DNA of 64,000 nucleotides from JBDTSW01 sp963782605 (GCA_963782605.1 CAWAKK010000005.1:248001-312000); one strand, 5' to 3'; shown: positions 37,062 through 45,494, counted from the first letter of the stretch. Notes: generated by a model from the letters alone, not told the origin. Program-made: numbers and translations.

Positions 37062-38168
37062 GTGAGCGCCGGCAGCCCGCCGCAGCCCGGCGATCGGCGT
37101 TCCGGCGGACCCGAGCTGCCCGTCGAGCGCCTGACGACCGGGTACTACACCGACGCCTACTTCAACAACGCTCGCGCAGTGCTGGAGGCCGATGGCCATC
37201 ATCCCCACGTCCTCATGCAGGTCTTCCAGCGCCACCGATCCGAGCTCGGCGGGATGGACGAGGCGCTCGACTGCCTGCGTGCGGGTGCGGCCCGGCGGCT
37301 ACCGGACGGCGGCTGGGAGCCCGCTTGGGAGGAGCTCGAGGTCCGTGCCCTTCACGAGGGCGCCTCGCTGGAGCCGTGGGAGACGGTCCTCACCATCGAG
37401 GGCGACTACGCCCTGTTCGCGCACACGGAGACCGTCTACCTCGGATGCCTGGCGAGGGGAACACGCATCCGCACCAACGTCGCTCGCGCGGTCGCGGCTG
37501 CGCGGGGAAAGGAGGTCCTCTACTTCGCCGCGCGTCACGACCACTACCTCGTCCAGGCTTCCGATGGCTTCGCCGCGCTTGCCGCCGGGGCGGCGGGGAT
37601 CACCACGGACGCCCAGGGTTCTCGGCTCCGCGCGCGTGGCCTGGGCACGGTGCCGCATGGGCTGATCGCGGCATACGCCGGCGACACCGCTCGGGCCGCG
37701 GAGGCCTTCGCCACCCACCTTCCCGAAGAATCGAGGCTGACGGTGCTAGTGGACTTCGAAAACGACTCGATCACCACCGCGCTGGAGACGGCCGAGCGGC
37801 TGGGCGATCGCCTCTGGGGCGTTCGGCTGGACACGGCGGGATCGCTCGTCGACCGGGCGCTCGCGAGCGACTCGGCGCCAGAGGAGGGGCGCCAAGGCGT
37901 CACCCCGGAGCTCGTCCGCCGCGTTCGCGCCGCGCTGGACGATGCCGGTTACGAGCGGGTCAGGATCGTAGTCTCCGGCGGCTTCGATGCGGACCGCATC
38001 ACCGCCTTCGAAGGAGAGAGCGCCCCGGTGGACATCTACGGCGTGGGCTCATCGCTGCTTCGGGGCGAGAACGACTTCACCGCCGACGTGGTCCGAGTGG
38101 ATGGGAGGCCATGCGCCAAGGCTGGTCGTGAGGAGCGCCCTAATCCGCGACTCGAGGTGGTGCCCTGA
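37062..38168 (+). CDS. Nicotinate phosphoribosyltransferase family protein
   Basis: Forms nicotinate mononucleotide from nicotinate and PRPP in NAD salvage. 368 residues from GTG: TTGYYTDAYFNNARAVLE near the N-terminus matches the family opening, with ARHDHYLVQASDGFAALAAGAAGITTDAQGS, GTVPHGLIAAYAGDT (catalytic-loop region with the conserved His), LVDFEND, and VSGGFDADRITAFE and VDIYGVGSSLL at the C-terminal phosphate site. It belongs to the shorter archaeal/actinobacterial type. The sirtuin upstream consumes NAD, but there is no linkage beyond the genome. Confidence 0.88.
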   Translation: MSAGSPPQPGDRRSGGPELPVERLTTGYYTDAYFNNARAVLEADGHHPHVLMQVFQRHRSELGGMDEALDCLRAGAARRLPDGGWEPAWEELEVRALHEGASLEPWETVLTIEGDYALFAHTETVYLGCLARGTRIRTNVARAVAAARGKEVLYFAARHDHYLVQASDGFAALAAGAAGITTDAQGSRLRARGLGTVPHGLIAAYAGDTARAAEAFATHLPEESRLTVLVDFENDSITTALETAERLGDRLWGVRLDTAGSLVDRALASDSAPEEGRQGVTPELVRRVRAALDDAGYERVRIVVSGGFDADRITAFEGESAPVDIYGVGSSLLRGENDFTADVVRVDGRPCAKAGREERPNPRLEVVP

Positions 38169-38225
38169 CCCGTTATCCGAGGGTGCCCTCGGGTAGTCGA
38201 TCGAGCGAGAAGAAAGGAGCGGACG

Positions 38226-38570
38226 ATGCCACCACGCGGCGTGAAGAAGGGCACAAAGCGCGCCCGCCAGTACGAGCACGTAAAGCGGAGCCAGAAGGAC
38301 CAGGGCGCCTCTGAGGACCGCGCTGAGGAGGTCGCGGCGCGAACGGTGAACAAGGAGCGTGCCCGTTCGGGCGAGTCGAGACAGGCTTCCAGGTCGTCGA
38401 CGCAGGACATGTCGTCAGGTCGGCGTGGCGGCCAGCGGTCGGGCTCGAGTGGCCCTCGGGGACGTACCCGCGAGCAGCTCTACAACGAGGCGAAGGACCT
38501 CGGGATCGAGGGACGCTCGAAGATGTCGAAGCGCCAGCTCGTCAACGCCATCAACGGGAAGAAGAGCTAA
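38226..38570 (+). CDS. Basic Rho-N/SAP-like small protein
   Basis: A 114-residue, strongly basic hydrophilic protein: MPPRGVKKGTKRARQYEHVKRSQ, then EEVAARTVNKERARSGES, RSSTQDMSSGRRGG, and a C-terminal GRTREQLYNEAKDLGIEGRSKMSKRQLVNAI. The C-terminal 35 residues resemble a Rho N-terminal/SAP-like nucleic-acid-binding helix module. Proteins of this layout are common in actinobacteria and are often labelled plasmid stabilization proteins without evidence. A GAGAAGAAAGGAG ribosome site just upstream supports the ATG. Confidence 0.75.
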   Translation: MPPRGVKKGTKRARQYEHVKRSQKDQGASEDRAEEVAARTVNKERARSGESRQASRSSTQDMSSGRRGGQRSGSSGPRGRTREQLYNEAKDLGIEGRSKMSKRQLVNAINGKKS

Positions 38571-38613
38571 CGGCGACGCGGCGGCGGGCCGCCTCGCCGT
38601 CGGAATCGGTCAA

Positions 38614-38619
38614 TAGCCT
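38614..38619 (+). promoter_or_regulatory. -10 element of cysS (leaderless)
   Basis: TAGCCT, 6 nt, GTG 38626. Confidence 0.45.
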
Positions 38620-38625
38620 TGGCGT

Positions 38626-39999
38626 GTGCGTGAGGTGAGGATCCGGGACACGCTGACCGGCGAATTGCGGGCGCTCGAGCCTGCTCGTCCACCGGAGGTC
38701 GGCATCTACGCGTGCGGGCCCACCGTCTACGGGCCCGTTCACATCGGCAACGCGCGGCCGTATGTCGTCTTCATGCTCCTGCGGCGGTTTCTGGCGCACC
38801 AGGGATACGAGCCGACCCTCGTCGCGAACATCACCGACATCAACGACAAGATCTACGCCGCAGCGCGGGATGCCGGGATCACGTCGAGCGAGCACGCGAT
38901 CGCGATGACGCGTCGCTACGTGGAGGACACCGACCGTTTGGCCCTTGGACGCCCCGACGCCGAGCCGCTTGCAACCGAGACCATCCCCGAGATCGTCGAG
39001 CTGATCGGTGCCCTGATCGAGCGCGGTCACGCCTACGAATCGGACGGCGACGTCTACTTTCGCGTGCGCAGCCACCCCGGCTACGGGAAGCTCTCCAACC
39101 GCGATCCCGAGGAGATGGACCAGGGCGAGGAGGCGGGGACCGCCTCACTCAAGGAGGACCCGCTGGATTTCGCGCTCTGGAAGGCACTCAAAGAGGACGA
39201 GGACGTTGGCTGGGACGCCCCGTGGGGCGAGGGCAGGCCCGGCTGGCACATCGAGTGCTCGGCCATGGCCGAGAAGCTGCTCGGATTGGATTTCGCCATT
39301 CATGGAGGCGGCGTCGACCTCGTCTTCCCGCATCACGAAAACGAGATCGCCCAGACGGAGGCTGGCCGTGGCGAGCCGCTGGCTCGCCTCTGGATGCACA
39401 ACGGCGCGGTTCGGCTCGACGCGGAGAAGATGTCGAAGTCGGAGGGAAACATCTTCGGCCTCACCGAAGCCCTCGACTCCTACGGGCCCGAGGCGGTCGT
39501 GATGTTCTTGGCCTCCGCCCACTACCGCCAACCGCTCGAGTTCACGGATGCGGCCATGCACGAGGCGACCGCCCGTGTCGAGCGCATCCGGAACTTCGCG
39601 CTGGCCGCCGGCTCTGACGATGAGGCGCCCGAGGACGCGGGCTCAGAGGATCCTTTTGTGGCGGAGCGCCGAGAGGCTTTCCTCGAGGCCCTTGCAGCCG
39701 ACTTCAACACACCGCGAGCCTTCGCTGCGCTCTATGAGGTGATCGGCGAGGCCAATCGCCGGCAGCTGCCCGGCGCGCTAGCGGCGGTTTCGGAGATGGC
39801 CGAGCTGCTGGGCCTCGAGTCGGTGTTGGAGGGCGAGGAGGCGGCGGATGCTGAGGCTGAGGGCTTGCTCGCCGAGCGGGAGCGGGCGCGCACCGAGCGG
39901 GACTTCGAGCGTGCCGACGGGATCCGTGACGAGCTGGCCAGGCGTGGCTGGGATGTCCGCGATACCGCGGAGGGCGCCCAGCTCGTTCGCCGTGGCTGA
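38626..39999 (+). CDS. cysS: Cysteinyl-tRNA synthetase
   Basis: Charges tRNA-Cys. 457 residues: the class I HIGH motif is HIGN (TVYGPVHIGNARPYVVF), with the zinc-binding Cys of YACGPTVYG; GWHIECSAM and HHENEIAQTEA supply the other zinc ligands, and KMSKSEGN is the KMSKS loop. The C-terminal DALR-like helical domain follows. GTG start with a -10-like TAGCCT 6 nt before it. It overlaps rlmB by 8 nt, as in the Bacillus cysS-mrnC-rlmB cluster but without mrnC. Confidence 0.97.
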   Translation: MREVRIRDTLTGELRALEPARPPEVGIYACGPTVYGPVHIGNARPYVVFMLLRRFLAHQGYEPTLVANITDINDKIYAAARDAGITSSEHAIAMTRRYVEDTDRLALGRPDAEPLATETIPEIVELIGALIERGHAYESDGDVYFRVRSHPGYGKLSNRDPEEMDQGEEAGTASLKEDPLDFALWKALKEDEDVGWDAPWGEGRPGWHIECSAMAEKLLGLDFAIHGGGVDLVFPHHENEIAQTEAGRGEPLARLWMHNGAVRLDAEKMSKSEGNIFGLTEALDSYGPEAVVMFLASAHYRQPLEFTDAAMHEATARVERIRNFALAAGSDDEAPEDAGSEDPFVAERREAFLEALAADFNTPRAFAALYEVIGEANRRQLPGALAAVSEMAELLGLESVLEGEEAADAEAEGLLAERERARTERDFERADGIRDELARRGWDVRDTAEGAQLVRRG

Positions 40000-40663
40000 G
40001 CTTCCCACGATCGACGGCGAGGTCGTCTACGGGCGGCGCCCGGTTGCAGAGGCTCGTCAGGGGCGGCGACGCGTACGCCGGGTGTGGACGAGCGCGGAGC
40101 TCCCCGCCGCCGACCTCTCCAGGCTGGCCGGCAGCCCCGACCACCAGGGCGTCGTTGCCGAGGTCGATCCATATCCGTACGCGGATGCCGGCTCCCTCCT
40201 CGGCCGCCCGGAGTCGCTCGTGCTCGCGCTCGATCAGGTCCAGGACACCCGCAACCTCGGAGCGATCGCTCGCTCGGCCGAGGCGGCCGCCGCGGACGGG
40301 CTCGTAATCCCATCCCGCCGCTCAGCCGCGGTGACGGCCGCCACCTGCAAGGCCTCGGCAGGCGCCGTCGAGCACCTCAGCATCGCGCGCGTGACGAACC
40401 TGGCTAACTGGCTCGCCGAGGCCAAGGCTGGAGGTGCCTGGGTCTACGGCGCCGACGCCGACGCCGATACCCCGCACGCCCAAGCCGACCTCACCGGCAA
40501 GGTGGTGCTGGTCCTGGGGGGCGAGGGCAAGGGCCTGCGCCCACGCGTCGCGGGCATGTGCGACCTGCTGGTCTCGATACCGGTCCGTGGCCAGGTCGCA
40601 TCGCTGAACGTCGCGGCGGCCGCGGCCGTGCTGCTCTTCGAGGCGCTGCGCCAGCGAGGGTAG
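39992..40663 (+). CDS. rlmB: SpoU/TrmH family RNA 2'-O-methyltransferase
   Basis: AdoMet-dependent ribose methyltransferase; by position (cysS-rlmB-sigH) the ortholog of RlmB, which methylates G2251 of 23S rRNA. 223 residues: YGRRPVAEA (substrate-binding N-terminal domain), then the knotted catalytic domain with LALDQVQDTRNLGAIARSAEA, VLVLGGEGKGLRPRV and SIPVRGQVASLNVAAAAAVLLFE, the three SpoU motifs. The GTG at 39992 overlaps the end of cysS by 8 nt; the frame is open further upstream within cysS. Confidence 0.92.
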   Translation: MAELPTIDGEVVYGRRPVAEARQGRRRVRRVWTSAELPAADLSRLAGSPDHQGVVAEVDPYPYADAGSLLGRPESLVLALDQVQDTRNLGAIARSAEAAAADGLVIPSRRSAAVTAATCKASAGAVEHLSIARVTNLANWLAEAKAGGAWVYGADADADTPHAQADLTGKVVLVLGGEGKGLRPRVAGMCDLLVSIPVRGQVASLNVAAAAAVLLFEALRQRG

Positions 40664-40745
40664 GAGTGGGCAAAGCAGGCTCTTACCAACCCCTTCGGAC
40701 GCACCCCCCGATCTGCAACGAAGATTGCATCGAATCCAGAAGGGG

Positions 40746-40775
40746 TTGACAGAACTACCCTCGCGCGGCTAGAGT
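40746..40775 (+). promoter_or_regulatory. Sigma-A-type promoter of sigH
   Basis: TTGACA (40746-40751), 18-nt spacer, TAGAGT (40770-40775): the best -35/-10 pair in the window. It predicts a leader of about 100 nt before GTG 40885. Confidence 0.6.
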
Positions 40776-40872
40776 TGTGCAATAAGGGTGAACTAAAGGT
40801 CGAAGTTTGACCCTCATCCAGGCAAGAACAGGGGCGCCTACTGGGAGGTATCGGCGCCACGACAGGTCCGAC

Positions 40873-40880
40873 AAGGAGGA
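40873..40880 (+). promoter_or_regulatory. Strong ribosome-binding site of sigH
   Basis: AAGGAGGA, 4 nt, GTG 40885. It decides the start against an in-frame TTG at 40807. Confidence 0.7.
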
Positions 40881-40884
40881 CCCC

Positions 40885-41586
40885 GTGGCCGTACCTTCCG
40901 CATCAACACAGGACTTCGCCGTCGTGGCACCGGCTCGTGCTGTCGCGGCTGCTGTCCGAACTCAGGCTCAACCCGAGCTTGATGATGGGTACCTCGTTGC
41001 ACTCGCCAAGCGAGGAAGCGCTGACGCCTACGACCGCATCGTCCGTCGCTACCGCGGCTTCGTGCGGCTCAAGGCCTCCTCGTACTTCATGCTCGGCGGC
41101 GATGCTGATGACCTGATTCAGGAGGGACTCGTCGGCCTCTACAAGGCCATCCGCGACTACCGCACCGACCGCGAGTCGAGCTTTCGCAACTTCGCGGAGC
41201 TGTGCGTGACCCGCCAGATCATCACCGCGGTGAAGACGGCATCGCGAAACAAGCACGCGCCGCTAAACCAGTACGTCTCGTTCGCCCAGACGCCGGCCGC
41301 TGCGATCGACTCCGACGCGACCCTCGAGGAGGTCCTGCCGGGACCGCTCAGCGAGGACCCGTCCGAGCGGGTGATCGCATCCGAGGAGCTCGCGAGCCTG
41401 GTGGCCTGCCTCTCGAGCGTGCTATCCGACCTCGAGAGCGAGGTGCTCTCGCTCTACCTCGACGGCTGCTCCTACGAGGTGATCGGCAGGCGGCTCGAGT
41501 GCGACACGAAGACGGTCGACAACGCCCTCCAGCGGGTGAAGCGCAAGGTGAGCCAGCATGTGGCCGGCCGCGAGGCGATGCTCTAG
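40885..41586 (+). CDS. sigH: RNA polymerase sigma factor of SigH (Spo0H) type
   Basis: A 233-residue sigma-70 family factor. Region 2 has DAYDRIVRRYRGFVRLKASSYFMLGGDADDLIQEGLVGLYKAIRDY, matching Bacillus SigH, then SFRNFAELCVTRQIITAVKTASRNKH; region 4 is ESEVLSLYLDGCSYEVIGRRLECDTKTVDNALQRVKRK. Its place right after rlmB equals the Bacillus rlmB-yacP-sigH order, supporting orthology rather than mere similarity. In Bacillus SigH drives entry to sporulation and competence; here the regulon is unknown. It has a strong promoter and a near-consensus SD. Confidence 0.9.
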   Translation: MAVPSASTQDFAVVAPARAVAAAVRTQAQPELDDGYLVALAKRGSADAYDRIVRRYRGFVRLKASSYFMLGGDADDLIQEGLVGLYKAIRDYRTDRESSFRNFAELCVTRQIITAVKTASRNKHAPLNQYVSFAQTPAAAIDSDATLEEVLPGPLSEDPSERVIASEELASLVACLSSVLSDLESEVLSLYLDGCSYEVIGRRLECDTKTVDNALQRVKRKVSQHVAGREAML

Positions 41587-41616
41587 GCGCGTCGGTCCCC
41601 GGGCGGCCGCTGCGCG

Positions 41617-41622
41617 TACCCT
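41617..41622 (+). promoter_or_regulatory. -10 element of tRNA-Thr
   Basis: TACCCT, 11 nt upstream of the tRNA 5' end. The 12-mer TACCCTGAGCGC is repeated at the ABC exporter promoter (60858). Confidence 0.45.
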
Positions 41623-41633
41623 GAGCGCCACCG

Positions 41634-41706
41634 GCCCGGATAGCTCAACTGGTGGAGCACTCGACTTGTAATCGAGAGGCTGTGGGTTCAAGTCCCACTC
41701 CGGGCT
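41634..41706 (+). tRNA. tRNA-Thr (anticodon TGT)
   Basis: Full cloverleaf of 73 nt without encoded CCA: acceptor GCCCGGA pairs with TCCGGGC, D stem GCTC/GAGC, anticodon stem CTCGA/TCGAG with loop CTTGTAA (anticodon TGT at 41667-41669), variable AGGCT, T stem GTGGG/CCCAC around TTCAAGT, discriminator T. It decodes ACA and, with wobble, other ACN codons. The next gene's ATG starts only 4 nt after the discriminator base, so the two are almost certainly co-transcribed. Confidence 0.97.
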
Positions 41707-41710
41707 CTAC

Positions 41711-42733
41711 ATGACCGATCTCGCTCAGCTCCCTGGCGCGCGTGAGTTCACCTGGCTCGACGGGGATCGGACCGTCCACCTGAGACCGGAGGCCCTGGCC
41801 CAGGCGCCGGCGATCCTCGACGAGGAGGGCTGGAACGATTACGAGCTCCTGACCACGCAGCGGGCGCTGTCAAACGCGCCGCTCGCCCTGCCCGAATCGG
41901 CTCAGGCTGTGCACCTGGTCGCGCCTGGGAAGGTCGCCGAGGTCTCGGCCACGATCATCGACGACGTTGCCGAGCGACGGCTGGTCGCGCTCGGAGGCGG
42001 TCGGGTGATCGATGCCGCCAAGGCGATCGCCGCGGTGCGCGACGGCGAGGTGGCTGCGATTCCCACGACCCTGTCCGGCGCCGAGATGACCCGCCTGCAT
42101 CGCCACCCCGAGGGCCATCAGGCGCCGCGGCAGCACCGCCCGCCGCTCGTGATCGCTGACGCCGAGCTCATGACCGACCTCCCCGAGGCGGAGCTGCGCG
42201 CGACCTCCATGAATGCGCTCGGGCACGGCGCCGAGGCCCTCTTTGGCCCGCTGGCCAACCCCGTGGCGTCACTGTGTGGGCTGCGCGGAGCCGAGCTGAT
42301 CGCAACAGCGCTCGACCAGCCGCGCGATGATCGCGACCGCACCACGCTCGCACTGGGCGCCATCCTGTGTGCGAACGCGATCGACGCCGCCGGCCTCTCC
42401 CTGCACCACGCGGTCTGCCAGGAGCTGGTTCGGCGCACCGGTGTGCCTCACGCCGAGACGAACGCGACCATGCTCCCCCACACGATGCAGGCGATGCGGG
42501 GACGAGCCCCCCGCGCCATCGACGCGCTCGCCGAGGCGCTCCTGACCCGTCCCGACCATCTCGCTGAACGCCTCGAGGAGCTGGGGGGAGGGCCCCGGCG
42601 ATTGGGCGATCTGGGTGGAGACCCCGCGCGAATCGACGAAGCCTGCGATGCCATTGCCGCTCGCGTGAAGCACACCATGGACGACCCGCTCGGTCCCGAG
42701 GAGCTCCACGAGCTCATCGAGCGCGCCTGGTAG
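41711..42733 (+). CDS. Iron-containing alcohol dehydrogenase-type oxidoreductase
   Basis: A 340-residue NAD(P)-dependent dehydrogenase of the group III/maleylacetate reductase superfamily. The dinucleotide site is VALGGGRVIDAAKAIAA, then AIPTTLSGAEMTRLHRH, IADAELMTDLPEAELRATSMNALGHGAEAL (metal-binding His), SLHHAVCQEL and PHAETNATMLPHTM (further metal ligands). It lacks the long C-terminal part of classical enzymes. The substrate is unknown. There is no room for a Shine-Dalgarno outside the tRNA: ATG 41711 is 4 nt from tRNA-Thr, so the mRNA 5' end is probably made by tRNA 3' processing. Confidence 0.85.
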   Translation: MTDLAQLPGAREFTWLDGDRTVHLRPEALAQAPAILDEEGWNDYELLTTQRALSNAPLALPESAQAVHLVAPGKVAEVSATIIDDVAERRLVALGGGRVIDAAKAIAAVRDGEVAAIPTTLSGAEMTRLHRHPEGHQAPRQHRPPLVIADAELMTDLPEAELRATSMNALGHGAEALFGPLANPVASLCGLRGAELIATALDQPRDDRDRTTLALGAILCANAIDAAGLSLHHAVCQELVRRTGVPHAETNATMLPHTMQAMRGRAPRAIDALAEALLTRPDHLAERLEELGGGPRRLGDLGGDPARIDEACDAIAARVKHTMDDPLGPEELHELIERAW

Positions 42734-42792
42734 CGGCGTTTGCACCCTCATTGCGGCGGTAACGCTCCAGTGGCATGCGTGTAGGGAGTGAC

Positions 42793-44502
42793 ATGGACCA
42801 GCCTCGCCGGTCGGCTCCCCCACGCACAGATGCCGTGATCTCAGACGAGCGCTTCGAGCGCTACCACGAGTTCGCGCGGCGACACGGCGTCAATCACGTC
42901 GTCTACTTCGTGGCGCGATGCATCCTCACGCCCGCTTTCCTCATCTGGTTTCGGCTCCAGCGCACCGGGCGCGAGCACGCTCGGGTCAAGGGGGGCCTGA
43001 TCGTCGCCTCCAACCATCGCTCCTTTCTCGATCCCTTCGTTATCGGCGCCTCGCTGCCTTGGCGTCGCCATATCCAATTCGTTGCCAAGGTTGAGCTCTT
43101 CGAGAAGCGCTGGGTGGGCTGGATCTTGAGCCGGCTCGGGGCCTTTCCGATTCGCCGTGGCCAGTCCGACGAGGTCGCGATGAAGACCGCCCGGATGATC
43201 GTCGAGCGCGGCGGCACGGTGGCGATCTTCCCGGAGGGGACGCGTCATCGCCACGGGTCGCTCGGCTCGCCCAAGCGCGGAGTGGGACGCTTGGCGCTCG
43301 AGGCCGGCGCCTCGGTCCTGCCGGTCGCGGTGCACGGCAGCGAGTACGTCCGGCGCGGCTTTCGCATCCGCCCTCGCAAGGTGAAGCTCCGGATGGGCCG
43401 GCCCATGACCTTCCCGCGGACTGAGCGTCCGTCCCCGCAGCTCGCCGCCACCATCACCGACCGGATCTGGCCCAACATCGAGCTGCAGTGGGAGTGGCTC
43501 GGGGGCCTGCCGCCTCTACGCAAGGCTGCGGTCATCGGCTCGGGGAGCTGGGGGACCGCCGTCGCGGTCCTGCTCGCCCGGGGCGGAGTCGAGGTGGAGC
43601 TCGGTACTCGCTCGACCGAGAAGGCAGCGGAGATCAACCGCAAGCGCGAGAACGAGAAGTACCTGCCGGGGGTGAAGCTCCCCGAGGCCGTCTCGGTCCG
43701 GCGTTCGGCTGACATCGAGCTGGGAGCCTGCGATCTGGTCTGCCTCGCGGTCCCGTCGGTCGCCCTCCCGGCCACCGTCGGGGCGCTGGCCGACCGCATC
43801 GGCTCGCGCAGCTCCGTCCTGCTGCTCTCCAAGGGCCTCGTGCAGCCGCGCGGGACGCTCCCGCATCGATACGTCTCCGAGCGCGTCCGTGCCCGCGCCA
43901 TCGCCTGCCTCGGTGGGCCTGCGCACGCCCGCGAGGCGGCCGCTGGGATGGCGGCCCTCGTCCTCGGGTCTCGCGACTCGGACCTGCGCTCTCAACTCGG
44001 CGAGGTTTTCGATCGCGCCGGCCTCTTCTGCGAGCGGTCCGAGGACATGGTGGGCGTCGAGATCGCCGGCGTGGCCAAGAACGCCGCCGCGCTCGCCGCT
44101 GCCGCGGCCGAACCGCACGGCATGAACGCCGCTGGGATCGCCGCCGCCGGGATCTGGCGCGAGTGCGTTGATTTCGCTCTCGGCCAGGGGGCCGAGCTCG
44201 ACACCTTCTCCGGGCTCGCGGGCATCGGCGATTTGACGGCGACAGTGCTCGCTCCGGGCAGCCGCAACCGCCGCGCGGGCGAGCTGCTCGGCTCGGGCGT
44301 GCCGGCGGAACAGATCCCGTCTCGGATCGGCCAGGCCTCCGAGGCCCTCGATTCGGTGCCGCTGCTCGCCGAGGCGGTGAAGGACTCAGGCATCGACGCG
44401 CCCGATCTCGAGGGCCTGGCGGCGCTCGTGGCGGGCGAGATCGATCCCGGCGAATGGGTCGCGGGCCTGCGCCGTGCTGAGCGGGCCAGGAGGGCGGCAT
44501 GA
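42793..44502 (+). CDS. Fused acylglycerophosphate acyltransferase (PlsC) and glycerol-3-phosphate dehydrogenase (GpsA)
   Basis: A 569-residue two-enzyme protein. The N-terminal half (about 35-235) is a PlsC-type acyltransferase with NHRSFLD (His75, Asp80) and FPEGTR (146-151). The C-terminal half (about 243-565) is NAD(P)-dependent glycerol-3-phosphate dehydrogenase with GSGSWGTA (249-256), the catalytic Lys429 of AKN, and FSGLAGIGDLTATV plus SRNRRAGELL. GpsA makes sn-glycerol 3-phosphate and PlsC acylates the lyso intermediate, so the fusion joins the entry and second acylation of phospholipid synthesis. AGGGAG before ATG 42793 supports that start over 42775. Confidence 0.93.
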   Translation: MDQPRRSAPPRTDAVISDERFERYHEFARRHGVNHVVYFVARCILTPAFLIWFRLQRTGREHARVKGGLIVASNHRSFLDPFVIGASLPWRRHIQFVAKVELFEKRWVGWILSRLGAFPIRRGQSDEVAMKTARMIVERGGTVAIFPEGTRHRHGSLGSPKRGVGRLALEAGASVLPVAVHGSEYVRRGFRIRPRKVKLRMGRPMTFPRTERPSPQLAATITDRIWPNIELQWEWLGGLPPLRKAAVIGSGSWGTAVAVLLARGGVEVELGTRSTEKAAEINRKRENEKYLPGVKLPEAVSVRRSADIELGACDLVCLAVPSVALPATVGALADRIGSRSSVLLLSKGLVQPRGTLPHRYVSERVRARAIACLGGPAHAREAAAGMAALVLGSRDSDLRSQLGEVFDRAGLFCERSEDMVGVEIAGVAKNAAALAAAAAEPHGMNAAGIAAAGIWRECVDFALGQGAELDTFSGLAGIGDLTATVLAPGSRNRRAGELLGSGVPAEQIPSRIGQASEALDSVPLLAEAVKDSGIDAPDLEGLAALVAGEIDPGEWVAGLRRAERARRAA

Positions 44503-44542
44503 AGGCCAACGCCCATTCAAGGCGAGAACCGATCGCCCCCTC

Positions 44543-44548
44543 TACGCT
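44543..44548 (+). promoter_or_regulatory. -10 element of first ECF sigma gene (leaderless)
   Basis: TACGCT, 8 nt, ATG 44557. Confidence 0.45.
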
Positions 44549-44556
44549 CCGGAGCG

Positions 44557-45144
44557 ATGAGCGATGCACCGCCCACCGTCCCGGACGCGGCCTCCAAGGC
44601 CAGGCTCGACCGCGACTTCGCGGAGCTCTACCGGACGCACCTTCGCGACGTCTACTCCTACTCGTACTACAGAGTGGGAAATCACCACGACGCCGAGGAT
44701 CTGACCGAGCAGGCATTTCTGCAGGCCTACCGGCACTTCGAGCGAGCACAGCGCGAGTCGAACGGCAGGCCCCTGCGCCCGTGGCTGATTCGCATCGCGC
44801 ACAACCTCGCCGCCAACCACCACCGCGATCGGGCACGGCGCCCCGTCGCCAACATCGAGGCGGTCGAGCCGCCCTCCCACCCGCACGACACCGAGCAGAT
44901 CGTGGCGGGACGCGAGGAGCTCCGCTTGGTCCTGGATCGGCTTGGCGATCTGTCCCAGGAACGCCGAGAAGCGCTCATCATGCGGTTCGCCCTCGACATG
45001 TCGAATCGCGAGATCGCGCGGGCGCTCGGGAAGACCGATGGCGCGACGAAGGTGCTGATCCATCGCGCGATCAAGCAGCTCGAGGCGCTGATCAGCGACG
45101 AGGAGCCAGCGGCGGACAGCGTCCCGGAGGACGACGATGAGTGA
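44557..45144 (+). CDS. ECF-type RNA polymerase sigma factor
   Basis: A 195-residue sigma factor with regions 2 and 4 only. Region 2: FAELYRTHLRDVYSYSYYRVGNHHDAEDLTEQAFLQAYRHFERAQ, with the RPWLIRIAHNLAANHHRDRAR region 2.4. Region 4: LGDLSQERREALIMRFALDMSNREIARALGKTDGATKVLIHRAIKQL. The C-terminus is acidic (PEDDDE). It overlaps the following small membrane protein gene by 8 nt, a frequent arrangement for an ECF sigma and its anti-sigma factor. Confidence 0.93.
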   Translation: MSDAPPTVPDAASKARLDRDFAELYRTHLRDVYSYSYYRVGNHHDAEDLTEQAFLQAYRHFERAQRESNGRPLRPWLIRIAHNLAANHHRDRARRPVANIEAVEPPSHPHDTEQIVAGREELRLVLDRLGDLSQERREALIMRFALDMSNREIARALGKTDGATKVLIHRAIKQLEALISDEEPAADSVPEDDDE

Positions 45145-45478
45145 TCAGGCGAAGCTCGACCTCGAGGCGCTGCTCTCCGACGCGCTGCGTCCGATCGAGC
45201 CGCCGGAGCGCCTTTCGGGCCGCGTGGAGACGACCCTCACCGCGATCACCGAGCAGGCCGCCGCCAACCTCCAGAGCTGGGCGGACGAGCTCTCGGACTC
45301 GGAGCTTCAGTCGCTGCGGGATCCGCGCAACTGGGTCCGACCGGTAGGGGCCGTCGCCGTCGGCGGCGCCGCCGCGGCCGGGCTCGCAGTCGTGGTCGCC
45401 ACGCGCCGGCGAAGCCGCCGGTCCTCGGGCGTCTTGGCGCCAGTCGGCGACGCCCTGCGCGACCTGCGTCGAGGTTGA
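45137..45478 (+). CDS. Small single-span membrane protein, possible anti-sigma partner
   Basis: A 113-residue protein: hydrophilic acidic N-terminal 65 residues (LDLEALLSDALRPIEPPERLSGRVETTLTAI), one hydrophobic segment (about 70-90, GAVAVGGAAAAGLAVVVATRRR) and a basic tail. It is translationally coupled to the ECF sigma gene. No zinc-binding HxxxCxxC motif is present, so it would be an atypical anti-sigma factor; the assignment rests on context only. Confidence 0.55.
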   Translation: MSDQAKLDLEALLSDALRPIEPPERLSGRVETTLTAITEQAAANLQSWADELSDSELQSLRDPRNWVRPVGAVAVGGAAAAGLAVVVATRRRSRRSSGVLAPVGDALRDLRRG

Positions 45479-45494
45479 GTACGGGCTCCGTGCG

